Below, piece by piece: positions 16,359-24,763 of a stretch of DNA of 64,000 nucleotides. Both the position numbers and the translations under genes were made by a program. The DNA is from an uncultured Flavobacteriaceae bacterium (GTDB lineage: Bacteria; Bacteroidota; Bacteroidia; Flavobacteriales; Flavobacteriaceae). Below the pieces are notes generated by a model, which saw only the letters and a list, made by a program, of their open reading frames with translations, was not told the DNA's origin and searched no databases. Positions within the stretch are counted from its first letter, which is position 1. The number at the start of each line of letters is the position of its first letter. The stretch is from contig CANLVG010000002.1 in assembly GCA_947494565.1 (NCBI GenBank), positions 1 through 64,000 of the forward strand. Reading direction: 5' to 3'.

Positions 16359-16670
16359 ATGTACATCTATAACGTTACCACGAATATTGAAGAATCCGCT
16401 CATGTCGAGTGGCTCACATGGATGAAGGAAATTCATATTCCCGATGTACTGGCCACTGGAAAATTCCTTTCGGCGAAAATGGCCAAGGTCTTGGTTGAAG
16501 AGGAACTCGGCGGAACCACGTATTCCGTGCAGTTCATTACGGTAGACAAAGAAACCCTTGAAAAGTATTATCAAGAAGACGCCGATCGCCTGCGACAGGA
16601 TGCTACCCAGCGCTTTGCGGGCAAATTCGTGTCGTTCAGAACCGAATTGGAAATCGTAAGTGAGCATTGA
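16359..16670 (+). CDS. DUF4286 family protein
   Basis: A 103-residue protein starting [36 protein letters not shown], which matches DUF4286, a small ferredoxin-like-fold family in Bacteroidota of unknown function. The family pattern (H..WL.WM...HIP.....G.F) is intact. It stops 2 bp before ATG of ksgA and lies 41 bp after the TPR gene, so it is part of an apparent operon TPR-DUF4286-ksgA-mgtE. Confidence 0.9.
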   Translation: MYIYNVTTNIEESAHVEWLTWMKEIHIPDVLATGKFLSAKMAKVLVEEELGGTTYSVQFITVDKETLEKYYQEDADRLRQDATQRFAGKFVSFRTELEIVSEH

Positions 16671-16672
16671 TC

Positions 16673-17536
16673 ATGGGCAAGAAGAAAAGGAAATCGTTCC
16701 ATACCTGGAAGGATCAAAAACGAACCCATGATAGCCCGGTACAAGCCAAGAAACACTTAGGTCAGCACTTCTTGACCGATGAAACCATCGCCGAAAAAAT
16801 CGCGGAAACATTGTCTTTTGAGGGCTATGATCATGTCCTGGAAATCGGTCCGGGCACCGGTGTATTGACCAAGTACCTATTGCAAAATGATATTCACCTG
16901 ATCGCCATGGATCTGGATTCGGAATCGATTATTTACCTCAACCAAAGTTTTCCGCTCGAACATCAAAAAGTAGTACAAGGCAAAGGTTCTTTTACGGTCT
17001 TGGAAGCCGATTTTCTAAAACAAGATCTTGGTACACTCTTCAAAGGGCAACAGTTTGCCATTACCGGTAATTTCCCTTATAATATTTCCACACAGATCGT
17101 TTTTAAAATGCTAGAAGTAAAAGCCCATGTACCCGAATTTTCGGGAATGTTCCAAAAAGAGGTGGCCCAACGTATCTGTGCCAAGGAGGGCAGTAAAATC
17201 TATGGCATACTTTCAGTGCTGTGCCAAGTATTCTATAATGCGGAGTATCTCTTTACGGTTCATCCGGAGGTATTCGACCCTCCTCCTAAGGTACAATCGG
17301 GGGTGCTTAGATTGACCCGAAAGGCGGATTTCTCATTGCAATGTGATGAAAAACTCCTTTTTAAGGTAGTCAAAACGGCTTTTAATCAGCGTAGAAAGAC
17401 CTTGCGCAATAGCTTAAAAACATTCGGGCTATCCGATATTCTCAAAGAAGATACTATATTTGACCGTCGCCCAGAACAATTGGCCGTGGCCGAATTCGTA
17501 GCATTGACCGAGATGATAGCAAATGACACCCTTTAA
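16673..17536 (+). CDS. rsmA: 16S rRNA dimethyladenosine transferase (KsgA/RsmA)
   Basis: A 287-residue SAM-dependent methyltransferase that dimethylates two adjacent adenines near the 16S rRNA 3' end. The core starts at [11 protein letters not shown]; the SAM-binding motif is [15 protein letters not shown], the catalytic motif is NFPYNIST, and [14 protein letters not shown] and [13 protein letters not shown] lie in the C-terminal part. A basic N-terminal extension of about 24 residues ([20 protein letters not shown]) precedes the usual start. ATG 16673 is taken rather than TTG 16667. It overlaps mgtE by 14 bp. Confidence 0.96.
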   Translation: MGKKKRKSFHTWKDQKRTHDSPVQAKKHLGQHFLTDETIAEKIAETLSFEGYDHVLEIGPGTGVLTKYLLQNDIHLIAMDLDSESIIYLNQSFPLEHQKVVQGKGSFTVLEADFLKQDLGTLFKGQQFAITGNFPYNISTQIVFKMLEVKAHVPEFSGMFQKEVAQRICAKEGSKIYGILSVLCQVFYNAEYLFTVHPEVFDPPPKVQSGVLRLTRKADFSLQCDEKLLFKVVKTAFNQRRKTLRNSLKTFGLSDILKEDTIFDRRPEQLAVAEFVALTEMIANDTL

Positions 17537-18878
17537 ACTCACAGAAGAGCTTGTAGCCGAAATCGAACAGTTGATCGAAATCCAAAAAGATTCCGCATTG
17601 GAATCACTTTTGGAAGGATTTCACTATGCCGATATCGCCGAGGTCATCAATGAGCTCAATGAAGATGAGGCGACCTATCTGATCAAGCTTTTGGAGAGCG
17701 ACAAAACCTCCGATGTGCTCACCGAACTTGATGAAGATGTGCGTGAGGCCATTCTCAACAACCTTTCGACCAAAGAGATTGCCGAAGAATTGGAGGAACT
17801 CGATACCGATGATGCCGCCGATATCATTGCCGAACTGCCCCAAGAGATCGTTCAAGACGTTATTGCTGAAATAGAGGATAAGGAACATGCCAGGGATATC
17901 GTCGATCTATTACGATATGACGAAAACTCGGCGGGTGGATTGATGGCCAAAGAATTGGTCAAGGTCAACCATAACTGGAATGTGCTGACCTGCGTAAAGG
18001 AAATGAGAGCCCAAGCTGAAAATGTCACCAGGGTGCATTCGATATACGTGGTCGATGATGATGAGAAACTCATCGGGCGCTTATCGCTCAAAGACTTGTT
18101 GACCACCTCGACCACAGTACCGATTCGAGATGTTTACATCGCCAAAAAGGTCGATTCGGTCAATGTGAACGAAAAGCCGGAAGAGGTGGCTAAAATCATG
18201 TCGAAATATGATTTAGAGGCGATTCCCGTAATAGATGAAATTGGTCGACTGGTCGGTCGGATCACTATCGATGATATTGTAGATGTCATTCGTGAGGAAG
18301 CGGATAAAGATTATCAAATGGCGGCAGGTATCTCTCAGGATGTAGAGGCCGATGATAGTATTTGGGAACTTACCCGGGCCCGTTTACCTTGGCTTATCCT
18401 AGGATTGTTCGGTGGTCTTGGCGCTGCCGCGATTATGGGAGGATTCGAGGAAATGATCGCCAAGCATGCCATTCTTTTCTTTTTCACCCCGTTGATTGCC
18501 GCTATGGCGGGTAACGTCGGCGTACAGTCGAGTGCCATCATTGTGCAAGGTTTGGCAAATGATGACCTAAAGGGAAGTATTGGTAACCGACTCATCAAGG
18601 AAATTATGCTGGCCACACTCAATGGGCTCATTCTCGCAGCCATCCTACTCTTGTTCACCTGGTTTTGGAAAGGGCACTTTTTAACCGCTTTGGCGATATC
18701 GATTTCCCTTATTGCGGTAATTATCGTTGCGGGGTTTATCGGCACTTTTACTCCTTTGTTCTTAGATAAAAGAGGGATAGACCCTGCAATTGCAACAGGT
18801 CCGTTCATTACCACAAGCAATGACATTTTCGGTATCCTGATTTATTTTCTGATTGCCAAAATGGTCTTGGGAATTTAA
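17523..18878 (+). CDS. mgtE: Magnesium transporter MgtE
   Basis: A 451-residue Mg2+ channel. Domain order is typical: an acidic N-terminal superhelical domain (about 1-130, with repeats such as [16 protein letters not shown] and [14 protein letters not shown]), two CBS domains (about 135-255, including RIHSIYVVD-like and [26 protein letters not shown]), then five transmembrane helices from about 285, with the conserved pore region [19 protein letters not shown]-like sequence and [15 protein letters not shown]. The acidic domain acts as an Mg2+ sensor in characterised homologues. It overlaps the 3' end of rsmA. Confidence 0.96.
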   Translation: MTPFKLTEELVAEIEQLIEIQKDSALESLLEGFHYADIAEVINELNEDEATYLIKLLESDKTSDVLTELDEDVREAILNNLSTKEIAEELEELDTDDAADIIAELPQEIVQDVIAEIEDKEHARDIVDLLRYDENSAGGLMAKELVKVNHNWNVLTCVKEMRAQAENVTRVHSIYVVDDDEKLIGRLSLKDLLTTSTTVPIRDVYIAKKVDSVNVNEKPEEVAKIMSKYDLEAIPVIDEIGRLVGRITIDDIVDVIREEADKDYQMAAGISQDVEADDSIWELTRARLPWLILGLFGGLGAAAIMGGFEEMIAKHAILFFFTPLIAAMAGNVGVQSSAIIVQGLANDDLKGSIGNRLIKEIMLATLNGLILAAILLLFTWFWKGHFLTALAISISLIAVIIVAGFIGTFTPLFLDKRGIDPAIATGPFITTSNDIFGILIYFLIAKMVLGI

Positions 18879-18911
18879 TGCCCCATACCTAAACTGCATA
18901 AACCAATTGAT

Positions 18912-19277
18912 ATGAAACCCATCAATCTTAAAGAAAAACATGCCCTTTTCACCAAACACTGGCACCCGCACCAAATTGCGGTGGTCGATGACATGCAAGT
19001 GATCTTGGCAAAAATCAAAGGAGAGTTCGTCTGGCATTCGCATGCTGAGGAAGATGAACTTTTTCAAGTGCTAAAAGGAACACTGTACATGAAATTTCGA
19101 GACCGCACCGAAATTGTCAAAGAGGGGGAGTTAATTGTCGTACCCAAAGGAGTCGAACATTGTCCCTCGACCAAGGATGAGGAAGAAGTACATCTACTCC
19201 TCTTTGAAAAATTAGAGACGGCACATACCGGAGAAGTGGAGCATGAACTCACACAAACCCATTATCCCAAAATCTGA
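18912..19277 (+). CDS. Small cupin-domain protein
   Basis: A 121-residue single-domain cupin. The first cupin motif is FVWHSHAEEDELFQVLKGTLYMKF (His-x-His ... Glu), and the second is GVEHCPSTKDEEEVHLL. These residues suggest a bound divalent metal, but the substrate is not known. It ends 11 bp before the dehydrogenase gene, so co-transcription is likely. Confidence 0.88.
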   Translation: MKPINLKEKHALFTKHWHPHQIAVVDDMQVILAKIKGEFVWHSHAEEDELFQVLKGTLYMKFRDRTEIVKEGELIVVPKGVEHCPSTKDEEEVHLLLFEKLETAHTGEVEHELTQTHYPKI

Positions 19278-19288
19278 ATTTTATCTTT

Positions 19289-20227
19289 ATGCGCGTATTA
19301 CATCTAGACCAAAACCACCCCTTGATCATTGAGCAATTTTCGGAATTGGGATTTCAGAATGAAGAAGATTACACCTCATCAAAAGAAGAAGTACTTCAAA
19401 AAATACATCTATATGATGGCCTGATTATTCGAAGTCGTTTTTCATTGGACCAAGATTTCTTGGAAAAGGCCACCCGATTAAAGTTTATTGGTCGTTTGGG
19501 CGCGGGCCTAGAGAATATCGATACCGAATACGCAAGATCAAACGATGTCTTTCTTGCCGCGGCACCAGAAGGCAATAGAAATGCGGTTGGGGAACATACC
19601 TTGGGCATGCTGCTCTCGCTGTTCAATAAGCTTCAGAAAGCGGATAAAGAAGTTCGATCCGGAACCTGGGACCGAGAAGGAAACCGTGGTGTTGAATTGG
19701 ACGGAAAAACCGTTGGCATCATTGGCTACGGAAATATGGGAAAAGCATTTGCCAAGAAACTGCGCGGTTTTGATGTAGAAGTAATTTGCTATGATATTCT
19801 GGGTGGTGTAGGTAACGACGATTGCCGACAAGTCGGTATTTTAGAATTGCAACAGCGTAGTGACATTATCAGTTTGCATGTACCCCAAACACCCGATACC
19901 ATAGGGATGATCCACTCGGGATTCATCCATAAGTTTCACAAACCGTTTTGGTTGTTGAATACGGCCCGCGGTAAGTGTGTCATTACAGAAGACCTGGTCG
20001 AGGCATTGAAGTCAGGTAAAATTTTAGGCGCAGGCTTGGATGTGTTAGAGTATGAAAAATCTTCCTTTGAAGATATGTTCACGAATCGCCAAATACCCGC
20101 TCCCTTCACCCATTTGATAGCTGCCGAAAATGTGGTATTGAGTCCCCATGTGGCCGGTTGGACGGTAGAAAGCAAAATAAAGCTTGCACAAACCGTGGTC
20201 GATAAGATAAAAGAGAAGTTTTGCTAA
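19289..20227 (+). CDS. D-2-hydroxyacid dehydrogenase (phosphoglycerate dehydrogenase-like)
   Basis: A 312-residue NAD-dependent dehydrogenase. The substrate-binding N-terminal domain is followed by the Rossmann motif GIIGYGNMGKAFAKKL, the catalytic region LLNTARGKCVITEDLVEALKSG, GAGLDVLEYE, and SPHVAGWT with the active-site His. It lacks a C-terminal ACT domain, so it belongs to the short class; a serine-pathway role is possible but not shown, and glyoxylate/hydroxypyruvate reduction is an alternative. The start ATG 19289 is close behind the cupin gene. Confidence 0.88.
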   Translation: MRVLHLDQNHPLIIEQFSELGFQNEEDYTSSKEEVLQKIHLYDGLIIRSRFSLDQDFLEKATRLKFIGRLGAGLENIDTEYARSNDVFLAAAPEGNRNAVGEHTLGMLLSLFNKLQKADKEVRSGTWDREGNRGVELDGKTVGIIGYGNMGKAFAKKLRGFDVEVICYDILGGVGNDDCRQVGILELQQRSDIISLHVPQTPDTIGMIHSGFIHKFHKPFWLLNTARGKCVITEDLVEALKSGKILGAGLDVLEYEKSSFEDMFTNRQIPAPFTHLIAAENVVLSPHVAGWTVESKIKLAQTVVDKIKEKFC

Positions 20228-20236
20228 TTTTATTGG

Positions 20237-20647
20237 GTGAAGAAGACCATACTCATCTTTGGCTCGCTCATTTTAGCGCTGCTTTTATTATTTCAAATTA
20301 GCACGTATTCCCTTCTACTGGGGAGCACTTCAATCGAGGTGGTCATTGCCGTAATAGCCCTCGTATTTTTCTTCACGGGCATCTATCTCAATAAAAAGAG
20401 CCTTCACAAACCTCCGCAAACCGAAATACGAATAGATGAAAAAAAATTGGCCGAGCTTCAATTGAGCAAGCGTGAATACGAGGTGTTACAAGAAGTCGCC
20501 CTAGGGTTATCCAACAAAGAGATTGCCGATAAACTATTCCTGACCGAAAGTACCATCAAGACGCACGTCTCCAATGTGCTGATCAAACTCGACGCCAAAA
20601 GAAGAACACAGGCCATTCAAATCGCCAAAGAGCTCAACATTCTGTAA
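20237..20647 (+). CDS. Membrane-anchored LuxR-type response regulator-like protein
   Basis: A 136-residue protein with two N-terminal transmembrane helices (about residues 4-24 and 32-51) and a C-terminal LuxR/GerE helix-turn-helix (LSKREYEVLQEVALGLSNKEIADKLFLTESTIKTHVSNVLIKL split over about 76-120). No receiver domain is present. Such short membrane-bound LuxR proteins occur in Flavobacteriaceae beside DUF4199 proteins, as here. It starts with GTG 20237, 10 bp after the dehydrogenase stop. The target genes are unknown; the DUF4199 neighbour is the natural candidate. Confidence 0.85.
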   Translation: MKKTILIFGSLILALLLLFQISTYSLLLGSTSIEVVIAVIALVFFFTGIYLNKKSLHKPPQTEIRIDEKKLAELQLSKREYEVLQEVALGLSNKEIADKLFLTESTIKTHVSNVLIKLDAKRRTQAIQIAKELNIL

Positions 20648-20753
20648 AAATCTGTTCATTTCTTACATATAAACTGAATTTGGTACTTTAGTATGAGTGC
20701 TTCTCTGCATGCAAATACTAGCTTGTACCTCATAATTCAAAACGATTTGACCT

Positions 20754-21218
20754 ATGAAAAACACGGTTATTAAATTTGGGAGCTATGGTCTCCTGCTCGG
20801 TTTCGGACTCTTCTTGATCGGACTTTTGTTCATGAAAGACATTGACATGTCTACCGGAGAGATCATTGGATATGCTACCATGATCGCCTCTCTGTCGTTT
20901 ATCTTTTTCGGTATCAAACATTATAGGGACAACATAAACAATGGTGCCGTCTCTTTGGGCAAGGCAATTGGCATAGGACTATTAATAGCGCTTTTTCCGG
21001 CTGTGGGTATTGCTATCGCCGATTATATATACACGGCCTTTATCAACCCTGATTTCTTTAAGGAATATGTTGCCATGATGGAAGCAAAAGGAAATACAGA
21101 GCCCATACCGGAATGGGGAAGCGGTATGATGGCGCTGATCATGTTCTTGACCGTTATGATCCTTGGTTTGATTATCTCCCTGATCAGTGCTTTCATACTC
21201 CAACGTAAAACCGATTAA
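20754..21218 (+). CDS. DUF4199 family membrane protein
   Basis: A 154-residue integral membrane protein with four hydrophobic segments: about 7-27, 38-54, 69-91 and 126-149. The arrangement and the amphipathic stretch between helices 3 and 4 (YIYTAFINPDFFKEYVAMMEAKG) match DUF4199, a Bacteroidota family of unknown function. It lies behind the membrane-anchored LuxR gene, a recurrent pairing, and the stop is 1 bp before the next ATG. Confidence 0.88.
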   Translation: MKNTVIKFGSYGLLLGFGLFLIGLLFMKDIDMSTGEIIGYATMIASLSFIFFGIKHYRDNINNGAVSLGKAIGIGLLIALFPAVGIAIADYIYTAFINPDFFKEYVAMMEAKGNTEPIPEWGSGMMALIMFLTVMILGLIISLISAFILQRKTD

Positions 21219-21219
21219 T

Positions 21220-21678
21220 ATGAATTACAAAGCGAACTCCGCAGAAGAGTACATTACCAAGCTTCCTGAAGAAAGGCAACCCGTTGTTTCTAAATTGCGG
21301 CAACTCATCTCGAAAAACCTTCCCGAAGGATTCAAAGAACAGATGAGCTATGGCATGCTCGGATGGGTGGTGCCCCACACGCTCTATCCCGATGGGTATC
21401 ACTGCGACCCTAAACTGCCCTTACCATTTATCAATTTGGCCTCGCAGAAGAATTTTATCGCCTTGTACCATTCCGGTATTTATGCCAACCCTGAATTGCA
21501 CGATTGGTTCGTTGGCGAATATCCGAAATATGTAAAGACCAAGCTCGATATGGGCAAGAGCTGTATTCGCTTCAAAAAGATGGAAACCATTCCGTACCCA
21601 CTTATAGAGGAGCTCTGCGGTAAAATGACCGTGCAACAGTGGATCGACCTCTATGAAAAGAATGTGAAATTAAAATAG
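21220..21678 (+). CDS. DUF1801 family protein
   Basis: A 152-residue cytoplasmic protein. The N-terminal part (SAEEYITKLPEERQPVVSKL ... FKEQMSYGMLGWVVP) and the later IALYHSGIY and GKSCIRFKKMETIPYPLIEEL segments fit DUF1801, an alpha/beta family of unknown function. ATG 21220 directly follows the DUF4199 stop; a longer frame from 21187 would overlap that gene for no reason. Confidence 0.88.
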   Translation: MNYKANSAEEYITKLPEERQPVVSKLRQLISKNLPEGFKEQMSYGMLGWVVPHTLYPDGYHCDPKLPLPFINLASQKNFIALYHSGIYANPELHDWFVGEYPKYVKTKLDMGKSCIRFKKMETIPYPLIEELCGKMTVQQWIDLYEKNVKLK

Positions 21679-21734
21679 AACGCAATTTTAAAATAATCCT
21701 GTTCTTGGAACAGGACCACTAAAAAATTCAATGT

Positions 21735-22121
21735 ATGGAAAAAAGAGTAACGGGCCTTGGGGGATTTTTTTTCAAGACTCAAAATCCCGATGAAATCAAA
21801 AAATGGTACAAAGAACGGTTGGGTATTCCGACCGATAGGTATGGGTGGACCTTCTGGTGGAAAGACAAGGAGGGCAACGATTGTTCTACCCAGTGGAGCC
21901 CTATGAACGAGGATACGAAGTACTTCGAACCTAGCCAAAAACAGTTCATGATGAACTTCAGGGTAGCGAATCTTGTGGAACTCTTAAAGGTCCTAAAAGA
22001 GGAAGGGGTAACGATTGTTGGTGAGATCGAGGAATACGACTATGGTAAGTTCGGTTGGATATTAGATCCGGAGGGCAATAAACTGGAGCTTTGGGAGCCC
22101 ATTGACAAGGCGTTTCTCTAG
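21735..22121 (+). CDS. VOC/glyoxalase-like protein
   Basis: A 128-residue vicinal oxygen chelate protein: GLGGFFFKTQNPDEIKKWYKERLGI, then WTFWWKD, then a second module MNFRVANLVELLKVLKEEGV ... GWILDPEGNKLELWEP. Glu of LELWEP is the usual last metal ligand; the His ligands of glyoxalase I are not all evident, so catalysis is uncertain. It is the second VOC gene in the window and is not close in sequence to the one at 12.7 kb. Confidence 0.87.
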   Translation: MEKRVTGLGGFFFKTQNPDEIKKWYKERLGIPTDRYGWTFWWKDKEGNDCSTQWSPMNEDTKYFEPSQKQFMMNFRVANLVELLKVLKEEGVTIVGEIEEYDYGKFGWILDPEGNKLELWEPIDKAFL

Positions 22122-22173
22122 TAAGGGATTATTTGTTACATTTAGACCTATCTAATCACCAAAAACAAGCAAC

Positions 22174-22755
22174 ATGTCTGAAGAAAATAAAAACCTGGAT
22201 GACATGGCGGATGAAGCCATGGACAACGCTAAAGAAGGAGCAGAAAACCTTGCCGATAAGGCCGAAGGAGCTTTGGAGGACGCCAAAGAAAAGGCGAGTG
22301 AGCTAGGAGAAAAAGCAAGCGAGAAATTCGACGAAGCCAAAGAAGCGACAAAAGAATTTGCCGAAGAGGCCAAAGAGGCCACGAAGGAATTCGCCGAAGA
22401 CGCCAAAGAAGCTGCAAATGATTTTGCCGAAGACGTAAAAGAGACGTTTAGTTCAGATAATCCGGATAGTGGAAAAACCGTCGCTATTATTGCACACATT
22501 ACCCTCATCGGATGGATTATCGCATTGGTCATGAATAATGGCAACAAGACTGAAATCGGATCTTTTTATATTCGACAAGTGCTGGGCATTATGCTCCTAG
22601 GGTTCGTTTTGGGTATTATTCCCGTTGTAAATCTAATCGCTTGGATCGTACCTTTTGTCTTATGGATCATCAGTTTAGTCGGTGCTTTTGGAGGAAAACA
22701 AAAGCCCGTACTTCTTGTAGGCGACTATTTTCAAGACTGGTTCAAAAGCCTTTAA
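22174..22755 (+). CDS. LEA-like 11-residue repeat protein with DUF4870/Tic20-like membrane domain
   Basis: A 193-residue fusion. The first 90 residues are Ala, Glu, Lys and Asp only with little else, arranged in 11-residue amphipathic units; three clean copies run at 57-67 (EATKEFAEEAK), 68-78 (EATKEFAEDAK) and 79-89 (EAANDFAEDVK). This is the period seen in LEA and apolipoprotein-like proteins, which form helices lying on membranes. Residues 100-193 form a domain with three transmembrane segments, like the DUF4870 / Tic20-type 'import component' proteins. A membrane-stress or surface-helix role is inference. Confidence 0.82.
   Translation: MSEENKNLDDMADEAMDNAKEGAENLADKAEGALEDAKEKASELGEKASEKFDEAKEATKEFAEEAKEATKEFAEDAKEAANDFAEDVKETFSSDNPDSGKTVAIIAHITLIGWIIALVMNNGNKTEIGSFYIRQVLGIMLLGFVLGIIPVVNLIAWIVPFVLWIISLVGAFGGKQKPVLLVGDYFQDWFKSL
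22342..22440 (+). repeat. Three in-frame 33-bp repeats
   Basis: Three consecutive 33-bp units encode the 11-residue repeats at residues 57-89 of the LEA-like protein. They differ at several silent positions, so they are older than the identical repeat at the start of the window. Confidence 0.8.
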
Positions 22756-22764
22756 ATACTATCG

Positions 22765-22795
22765 AAAGCCAGGTTTTTTAAATTCTGGCTTTTTT
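22765..22795 (+). terminator. Intrinsic terminator between the LEA-like gene and arsR
   Basis: AAAGCCAG/CTGGCTTT stem with a 12-nt loop followed by a T run. It isolates the arsenic-type cluster from upstream transcription. Confidence 0.8.
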
Positions 22796-22814
22796 AATTC
22801 GCTTTATTATCGTA

Positions 22815-22826
22815 ATATTGCAATAT
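22815..22826. promoter_or_regulatory. Candidate ArsR operator
   Basis: Perfect 12-bp palindrome ATATTGCAATAT, 11 bp before the arsR ATG. It overlaps TAATATTG, one mismatch from the -7 consensus, so binding there would block transcription, as expected for ArsR autoregulation. Confidence 0.5.
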
Positions 22827-22837
22827 ATAAATACGTA

Positions 22838-23161
22838 ATGGGCACCACCAAAACACAAATATTCAACAAAAGGCAAAACCAACTGGCCGTGATATTCAAG
22901 GTACTGGCCAATCCTGCGCGTATAGCCATATTGCAGTACATCAGTAGTCAAAAGGCCTGTATTTGCAATGATATCGTTGACGAAATAGGTTTGGCCCAAC
23001 CCACGATTTCACAGCATCTGAAGGAACTGAAGAGCATAGGCTTAATCGCCGGTGAAATAGAAGGAAAGAAGGTCTGTTACTGTATCGATCTAAAAAAATG
23101 GAAAGAAGTTCAATCCCTATTGAATTCCTTCTTCGATAAAACCAAGTTTAATTGTTGTTAA
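22838..23161 (+). CDS. arsR: ArsR/SmtB family metalloregulator
   Basis: A 107-residue winged-helix repressor. The core is LANPARIAILQYIS, then the metal-binding helix with Cys41-Ile-Cys43 (KACICNDIV), equivalent to the CxC of arsenite-sensing ArsR, then the recognition helix LAQPTISQHLKELKSIGLI. Further Cys pairs occur at 80/82 (VCYC) and at the very end (106-107, NCC). Arsenite or antimonite binding would release DNA and derepress the cluster. It lies at the head of five co-directional genes, after a terminator and next to a palindromic candidate operator. Confidence 0.9.
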   Translation: MGTTKTQIFNKRQNQLAVIFKVLANPARIAILQYISSQKACICNDIVDEIGLAQPTISQHLKELKSIGLIAGEIEGKKVCYCIDLKKWKEVQSLLNSFFDKTKFNCC

Positions 23162-23171
23162 AACAAATACC

Positions 23172-23660
23172 ATGAAAACAAATGAATTTTTAGCGCTTTT
23201 AAAAGAACACGCGAACAAAAGCCTCCTTTTTGAGTATACGTCCGGACAGTTTGTCGGCGCCAATTACCACATCACAGAAATCAAAAATATCACGGTTGAT
23301 TCGGTAGACTGTGGCGCCGGAACCGATTTCTGGAAAGAAACGGTGATACAACTATGGGAAAGTCCTGATGAACAGGAAACATTGGAATTTATGTCGGCCC
23401 ACAAGGCGTTAGGCATTCTAAACAAGGTGGATCGAATTAAACCGATGGAAAAAGAGGTAGAAGTGAAGTTCGAGTACAGCAACGCCACATTTCATACGGC
23501 CCAATTATTCGTCAATGACTTCACGGTTAATGGAAACAAGCTGATTATGAAATTAGCCATTGAAAAAACCGATTGTAAGGCTAGGGAAACTTGTGGTATT
23601 CAGGCCCCTGCCGAGGCCAAGGAGGAAGCTTGTTGCACTCCCGGAGGAGGATGCTGTTAA
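23172..23660 (+). CDS. DUF6428 family protein with Cys-rich tail
   Basis: A 162-residue protein of a family repeatedly found between arsR and arsC in Bacteroidota; the alpha/beta body starts MKTNEFLALLKEHANKSLLF and includes HITEIKNITVDSVDCG. The last 28 residues carry six cysteines, ending EACCTPGGGCC. That tail can bind thiophilic metals such as As(III), but its function has not been demonstrated here. It sits 10 bp after arsR. Confidence 0.88.
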   Translation: MKTNEFLALLKEHANKSLLFEYTSGQFVGANYHITEIKNITVDSVDCGAGTDFWKETVIQLWESPDEQETLEFMSAHKALGILNKVDRIKPMEKEVEVKFEYSNATFHTAQLFVNDFTVNGNKLIMKLAIEKTDCKARETCGIQAPAEAKEEACCTPGGGCC

Positions 23661-23681
23661 CCCCAATCTGCATATAACTGT

Positions 23682-24254
23682 ATGGAAATTCTGTTCATAT
23701 TAGCAACGATCAACCTTTTGCTGTTCATGGTGTTGGCCACCTATGATGGTTTTTACCTGCATCTATTCAAATACGCTCTTTTCAACCGTGAGGAGAGCCT
23801 CTTTGAACACAAGACGCACACCATTCGAGCGATTCTTTTCCCCTTGATTATTTGGGCCCTGTTCATCAATGAAACCAATTTTTTATTCTTTTTGATCGGG
23901 CTAATAGTGGTACTTATTGATGTGCTGGTTTTGGCTGTTGATGCTTATTCCGAAAAGGAAAGTCGAAGTTTTATGGGCGGGCTTCCCCAATGGGAATACA
24001 TCATACACCTTTTCTCGAACGCATTTCACTTCTCGGCCATCGCGATCGTCTTGGCTTTACGATTGGAAATCGTGGAAAACACGGTAGTATTCGTGAACAC
24101 CATAGCTCCTTCAAGTGCCCATGATCTCTTCCAGTTCGTTGCCATTAATGTGATACCCGGAGCCATTATTCTAGCCCTCTTACACTTCATTTTGATGCTA
24201 GAAAAACCCAAAACCCTATGGATAAACTATCGTTCAAAAATTACCTGTTGTTGA
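23682..24254 (+). CDS. Unrecognised membrane protein in the arsenic-type cluster
   Basis: A 190-residue protein with about five hydrophobic segments (around 1-20, 49-63, 66-89, 107-127 and 150-172). Histidines cluster near membrane faces: His27, His43 and His46 (EHKTHTIRA), His109 and His116 (EYIIHLFSNAFHF), which could hold a metal. It ends ITCC. It is far too short, and lacks the motifs, to be ACR3 or ArsB. It lies between the DUF6428 and acetyltransferase genes, 21 bp and 1 bp away, so co-transcription is clear. I do not recognise the family; an arsenic-related role is inferred from position and the Cys-Cys end only. Confidence 0.8.
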   Translation: MEILFILATINLLLFMVLATYDGFYLHLFKYALFNREESLFEHKTHTIRAILFPLIIWALFINETNFLFFLIGLIVVLIDVLVLAVDAYSEKESRSFMGGLPQWEYIIHLFSNAFHFSAIAIVLALRLEIVENTVVFVNTIAPSSAHDLFQFVAINVIPGAIILALLHFILMLEKPKTLWINYRSKITCC

Positions 24255-24255
24255 T

Positions 24256-24756
24256 ATGAGAGACCAACTTACCCTAAGACCAATGGAGGCTTCTGACTGG
24301 GAAGCCGTTGCCCGAATCTATAAAGAAGGAATAGCCACCGGCTTTGCTACCTTTGAAACTGACGTCCCGACCTATGATTCCTGGGATCAGGCCCATATGA
24401 ACTCTTGTAGATTAGTTGTTACGGAAAACAATCGCGTTTTAGGTTGGGCAGCATTATCGCCTGTTTCCAGTCGTTGCGTCTATGGCGGAATCGGAGAAGT
24501 AAGTGTTTATGTGGCGCATGACAGTCGTGGCAAAGGTGTGGGCAGACTCTTGCTGCAAGCACTAGTACACGAAAGTGAGTCTGAAGGTCTATGGACCATT
24601 CAATCGGGAATTTTTCCGGAAAACAAAGGCAGTATCGAACTTCATAAGAAAATGGGATTCCGCTATATCGGGAAACGGGAAAAGGTCGGAAAACTACATG
24701 GGGTTTGGAAAGACAATCTCCTATTTGAACGAAGAAGTACAACAGTAGGCATTTAA
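24256..24756 (+). CDS. ArsN/phosphinothricin-type GNAT N-acetyltransferase
   Basis: A 166-residue GNAT enzyme. Its sequence follows the phosphinothricin acetyltransferase group: LRPMEASDWEAVARIYKEGIATGFATFET, then VYVAHDSRGKGVGRLLLQAL (acetyl-CoA loop RGKGVG), then GIFPENKGSIELHKKMGFR. Members of this group in ars operons (ArsN1) acetylate the arsenic antibiotic arsinothricin. Location between an ars-type membrane gene and arsC supports that reading, but substrate choice cannot be settled by sequence. The start is 1 bp after the previous stop. Confidence 0.87.
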   Translation: MRDQLTLRPMEASDWEAVARIYKEGIATGFATFETDVPTYDSWDQAHMNSCRLVVTENNRVLGWAALSPVSSRCVYGGIGEVSVYVAHDSRGKGVGRLLLQALVHESESEGLWTIQSGIFPENKGSIELHKKMGFRYIGKREKVGKLHGVWKDNLLFERRSTTVGI

Positions 24757-24763
24757 AAATACT

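Noticed and set aside
18335-18826. A 163-codon minus-strand frame
   Set aside because: Antisense to the mgtE transmembrane region.
22152-22547. A 131-codon minus-strand frame rich in Ser and Ala
   Set aside because: It is the mirror of the 11-residue repeats on the plus strand.
23682-24254. ACR3/ArsB arsenite pump
   Set aside because: 190 residues and about five helices against ten or more in ACR3/ArsB, and none of their motifs.
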